Part shown: positions 62,588-64,000 of the stretch, piece after piece | Layout of the letters: the number at the start of each line of letters is the position of its first letter | Numbering within the stretch: position 1 is the stretch's first letter | Assembly: GCF_014640315.1 (NCBI RefSeq) | Contig: NZ_BMGS01000015.1 | Coordinates: forward strand, 1-64,000 | Length of the DNA stretch: 64,000 bases | Source of the DNA: Hymenobacter glacieicola | Lineage (GTDB): Bacteria > Bacteroidota > Bacteroidia > Cytophagales > Hymenobacteraceae | Reading direction: 5' to 3' | The notes under the pieces: model-generated | Seen by the model: only the letters and a program-made list of their open reading frames with translations | Databases searched by the model: none | Told to the model about the DNA's origin: nothing | Position numbers and translations under genes: made by a program

Positions 62588-64000
62588 TTACGATGCCAGG
62601 GTTACAACCGCCGTGCTGGCGGCGGTAGTGCGAGCAATGAGCAGCTCCAGCGTGTCCCCAACAGCGACAGTGAAAGGCAAGGCTACGCCGGTGCCATTCA
62701 GCCGGTACCTGACGTTAGCGACGTTCTGAGTTTGCTGGCTTTGGTAAGTTGCCGCCTGATTCGACCCCATCGTGCGGGTAACATCGTCGGTGAAACCAGC
62801 CTCAAACACAAACTCCAGTATGAAGCCACTACCTCCTGTCGCACTGATAGTACCGTCTGAAGCTATGTTAATACCTGTACCTTGCTTTACACCACCGAGT
62901 GTCGTGATGGTAGCAGCGGGCAGCGAGTACGGAACTGCATTCTGCAGGCCGGCCAGCTTCGTCTTCTCAGCTGAGGTAAAGTCCTCCTGGCTAAGTCCTT
63001 TGCCCGCCACTTTGTCTACTTTGCTGTCCTCGACTACGCTCACGCGGTTTCTGAGCGCGCTATCGTCATAGGTTGTGCCTCCTCCCGAACCACCGGTTAC
63101 TTCCACGCCATCTACTGCAAGTTTCCCAGTGTTGGTAACGCTGACTTCATGTCGGCTTCCACTTGCCGAGACCATGGAAATAGTCCCCCCGTTTTTGAAG
63201 AGGTAAAGGCGCGGAACGAACACCATTTCATCAATACTCGGGGCTTTAAAGTTATAGCCCCCAATAAGGGCGGAATACCGTCCGTTTAGGTCGTTATAGG
63301 CCCCCCCTACGGTAGCAGAGGCATAGCCGTTTAAATTGGTCCACTCACCCCCCACCATACCGGAGCGTTGGGCATTCAGGTTGTTGAGCACCCCACCGAC
63401 GATGCCACCGAAATAGCCGTTGGTACCGATAACGTTGGTGCCGCCGCCGATAATAGCTCCGGCATATTGGTTTACCTTATTGTTGTCACCACCAATGATA
63501 ACCGCGTTACCGTTACCGGTAATAGTAGAACGTCCGCTACCACCAATAATGGCGGAACCAGAGGCCTCAATAGTTGCTTGATTCCCGGCGACAATTGTAA
63601 CAGAGTTTGCCGCTGCACCGGGCTTGACAATCGATACACGTGGGTCGCTGTTGGTAATAAACTTATTGGTCGCGGATGGAATGCCGCTAGTTCCTACCAG
63701 CGCGTCCAGCACTTCTTTTGAAAACGTTGTCCCACCCGCCACTAGGCGCATGCCTACGCTGGCTGATAAATGAGAGGCAGCCTGTAACTCATCACTGATA
63801 TATTCATACAGAATACCTGCGTCGCTATAATAAAAGTGCCCCTTATGATAGGCTGTTACAGCACCGGGCGCTTGATAGTGAATGTGCGACTCTGCTAGGG
63901 TAGATAAGTCCGCTAACTTATTTTTCTCAGCAGTGGTAAAGTCTTCGGTGGATAATTGCTTGCCACTTACTTTGTCTACTTTACCAGTTTCAAGGCCGCC
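62588..64000 (-). CDS. trimeric tail-fibre-like protein with YadA-type repeats (partial)
   Basis: At least 470 residues; the frame is open to the right edge, 83 codons beyond the first visible ATG (63751), so the N-terminus lies outside. It contains two copies of a KVDKV-x-GK-x-LS-x-EDFT-x-AEK-x-KLA module. One is at the window edge (KVDKVSGKQLSTEDFTTAEK), the other downstream (KVDKVAGKGLSQEDFTSAEK). Between them is a YadA-head-like run of about 14-residue repeats (SAIIGGSGRSTITGNGNAVI, YAGAIIGGGTNVIGTNGYFG, SGMVGGEWTNLNGYASATVG). The C-terminus (about the last 80 residues) is a beta-rich tip. Left-handed beta-roll trimeric fibre is likely. Confidence 0.75.
   Translation of the reverse strand, partial: GGLETGKVDKVSGKQLSTEDFTTAEKNKLADLSTLAESHIHYQAPGAVTAYHKGHFYYSDAGILYEYISDELQAASHLSASVGMRLVAGGTTFSKEVLDALVGTSGIPSATNKFITNSDPRVSIVKPGAAANSVTIVAGNQATIEASGSAIIGGSGRSTITGNGNAVIIGGDNNKVNQYAGAIIGGGTNVIGTNGYFGGIVGGVLNNLNAQRSGMVGGEWTNLNGYASATVGGAYNDLNGRYSALIGGYNFKAPSIDEMVFVPRLYLFKNGGTISMVSASGSRHEVSVTNTGKLAVDGVEVTGGSGGGTTYDDSALRNRVSVVEDSKVDKVAGKGLSQEDFTSAEKTKLAGLQNAVPYSLPAATITTLGGVKQGTGINIASDGTISATGGSGFILEFVFEAGFTDDVTRTMGSNQAATYQSQQTQNVANVRYRLNGTGVALPFTVAVGDTLELLIARTTAASTAVVTLAS

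Noticed and set aside
1..64000. rRNA, tRNA or riboswitch genes
   Set aside because: No tRNA-like cloverleaf, rRNA segment or recognisable riboswitch was noticed on reading; a covariance-model search would be needed to exclude small RNAs.

Overview
The window looks like part of an accessory replicon (a plasmid, or a plasmid-derived island) from a Hymenobacter-like member of the Bacteroidota, order Cytophagales. The evidence is two large secreted proteins with type IX secretion (T9SS) C-terminal sorting domains, several short lipoproteins, outer-membrane beta-barrel and FG-GAP proteins, a BtgA/BfmA-type mobilisation protein, and GC-rich genes next to AT-rich plasmid intergenic DNA. This assignment is inferred from protein style; no rRNA or tRNA gene was seen.

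Layout. (1) 0.2-13 kb: accessory cargo on both strands, including a lipoprotein, a beta-barrel protein, a decayed IS3-family element next to a truncated DUF2625 gene, an FG-GAP/T9SS protein, a seven-repeat T9SS protein and a DUF805 protein. It also holds two short MITE-like elements and a large perfect hairpin. (2) 13-26 kb: a GGTACC-rich palindromic block, a Fic protein with a convergent antitoxin-like gene, a CoiA-like nuclease with two open frames, the C-terminal part of a large surface protein, a broken serine recombinase, a DUF1016/YhcG-type nuclease, a TlpA-like protein, an Imm53-like protein and a lipoprotein. (3) 26.5-31.4 kb: a compact GC-rich plus-strand block with an amine oxidase, a DUF202 protein, a cation/proton antiporter and a beta-lactamase-fold hydrolase. 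(4) 31.4-34.9 kb: decayed DNA plus an HTH gene. (5) 34.9-44.9 kb: the plasmid backbone, with an intact serine recombinase beside a 19-bp-arm palindrome, an origin with nine CTACAAAAAAGGGG iterons, a Rep_3-type initiator, ParA with a ribbon-helix-helix partner flanked by AGGTGT-type repeats, and BtgA followed by a broken relaxase. A decayed third Fic gene lies between par and mob. (6) 44.9-47.6 kb: a transposase fragment, a Ycf48/BNR-like secreted protein, and a broken Fic gene again facing a convergent antitoxin-like gene. (7) 47.7-64 kb: phage-like DNA with a CI/LexA-type repressor, a second XRE regulator, a plus-strand cassette resembling a lysis module (two peptidoglycan-hydrolase-like proteins, small membrane and coiled-coil proteins, spanin-like overlapping genes), and a minus-strand run of tail-fibre-like genes that leaves the window at its right edge.

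How it fits together. Rep plus iterons, ParA plus its partner plus repeats, and the resolvase with its palindrome form a plausible replication, segregation and multimer-resolution set. The mobilisation locus appears dead because the relaxase is broken. The repressor, lysis-like cassette and fibres raise the possibility of a phage-plasmid or a prophage remnant on a plasmid; no capsid, terminase or portal gene is visible here, so this stays a hypothesis. A striking theme is decay: many genes can be rebuilt only by joining frames, and three separate Fic loci are present, of which only one is intact.
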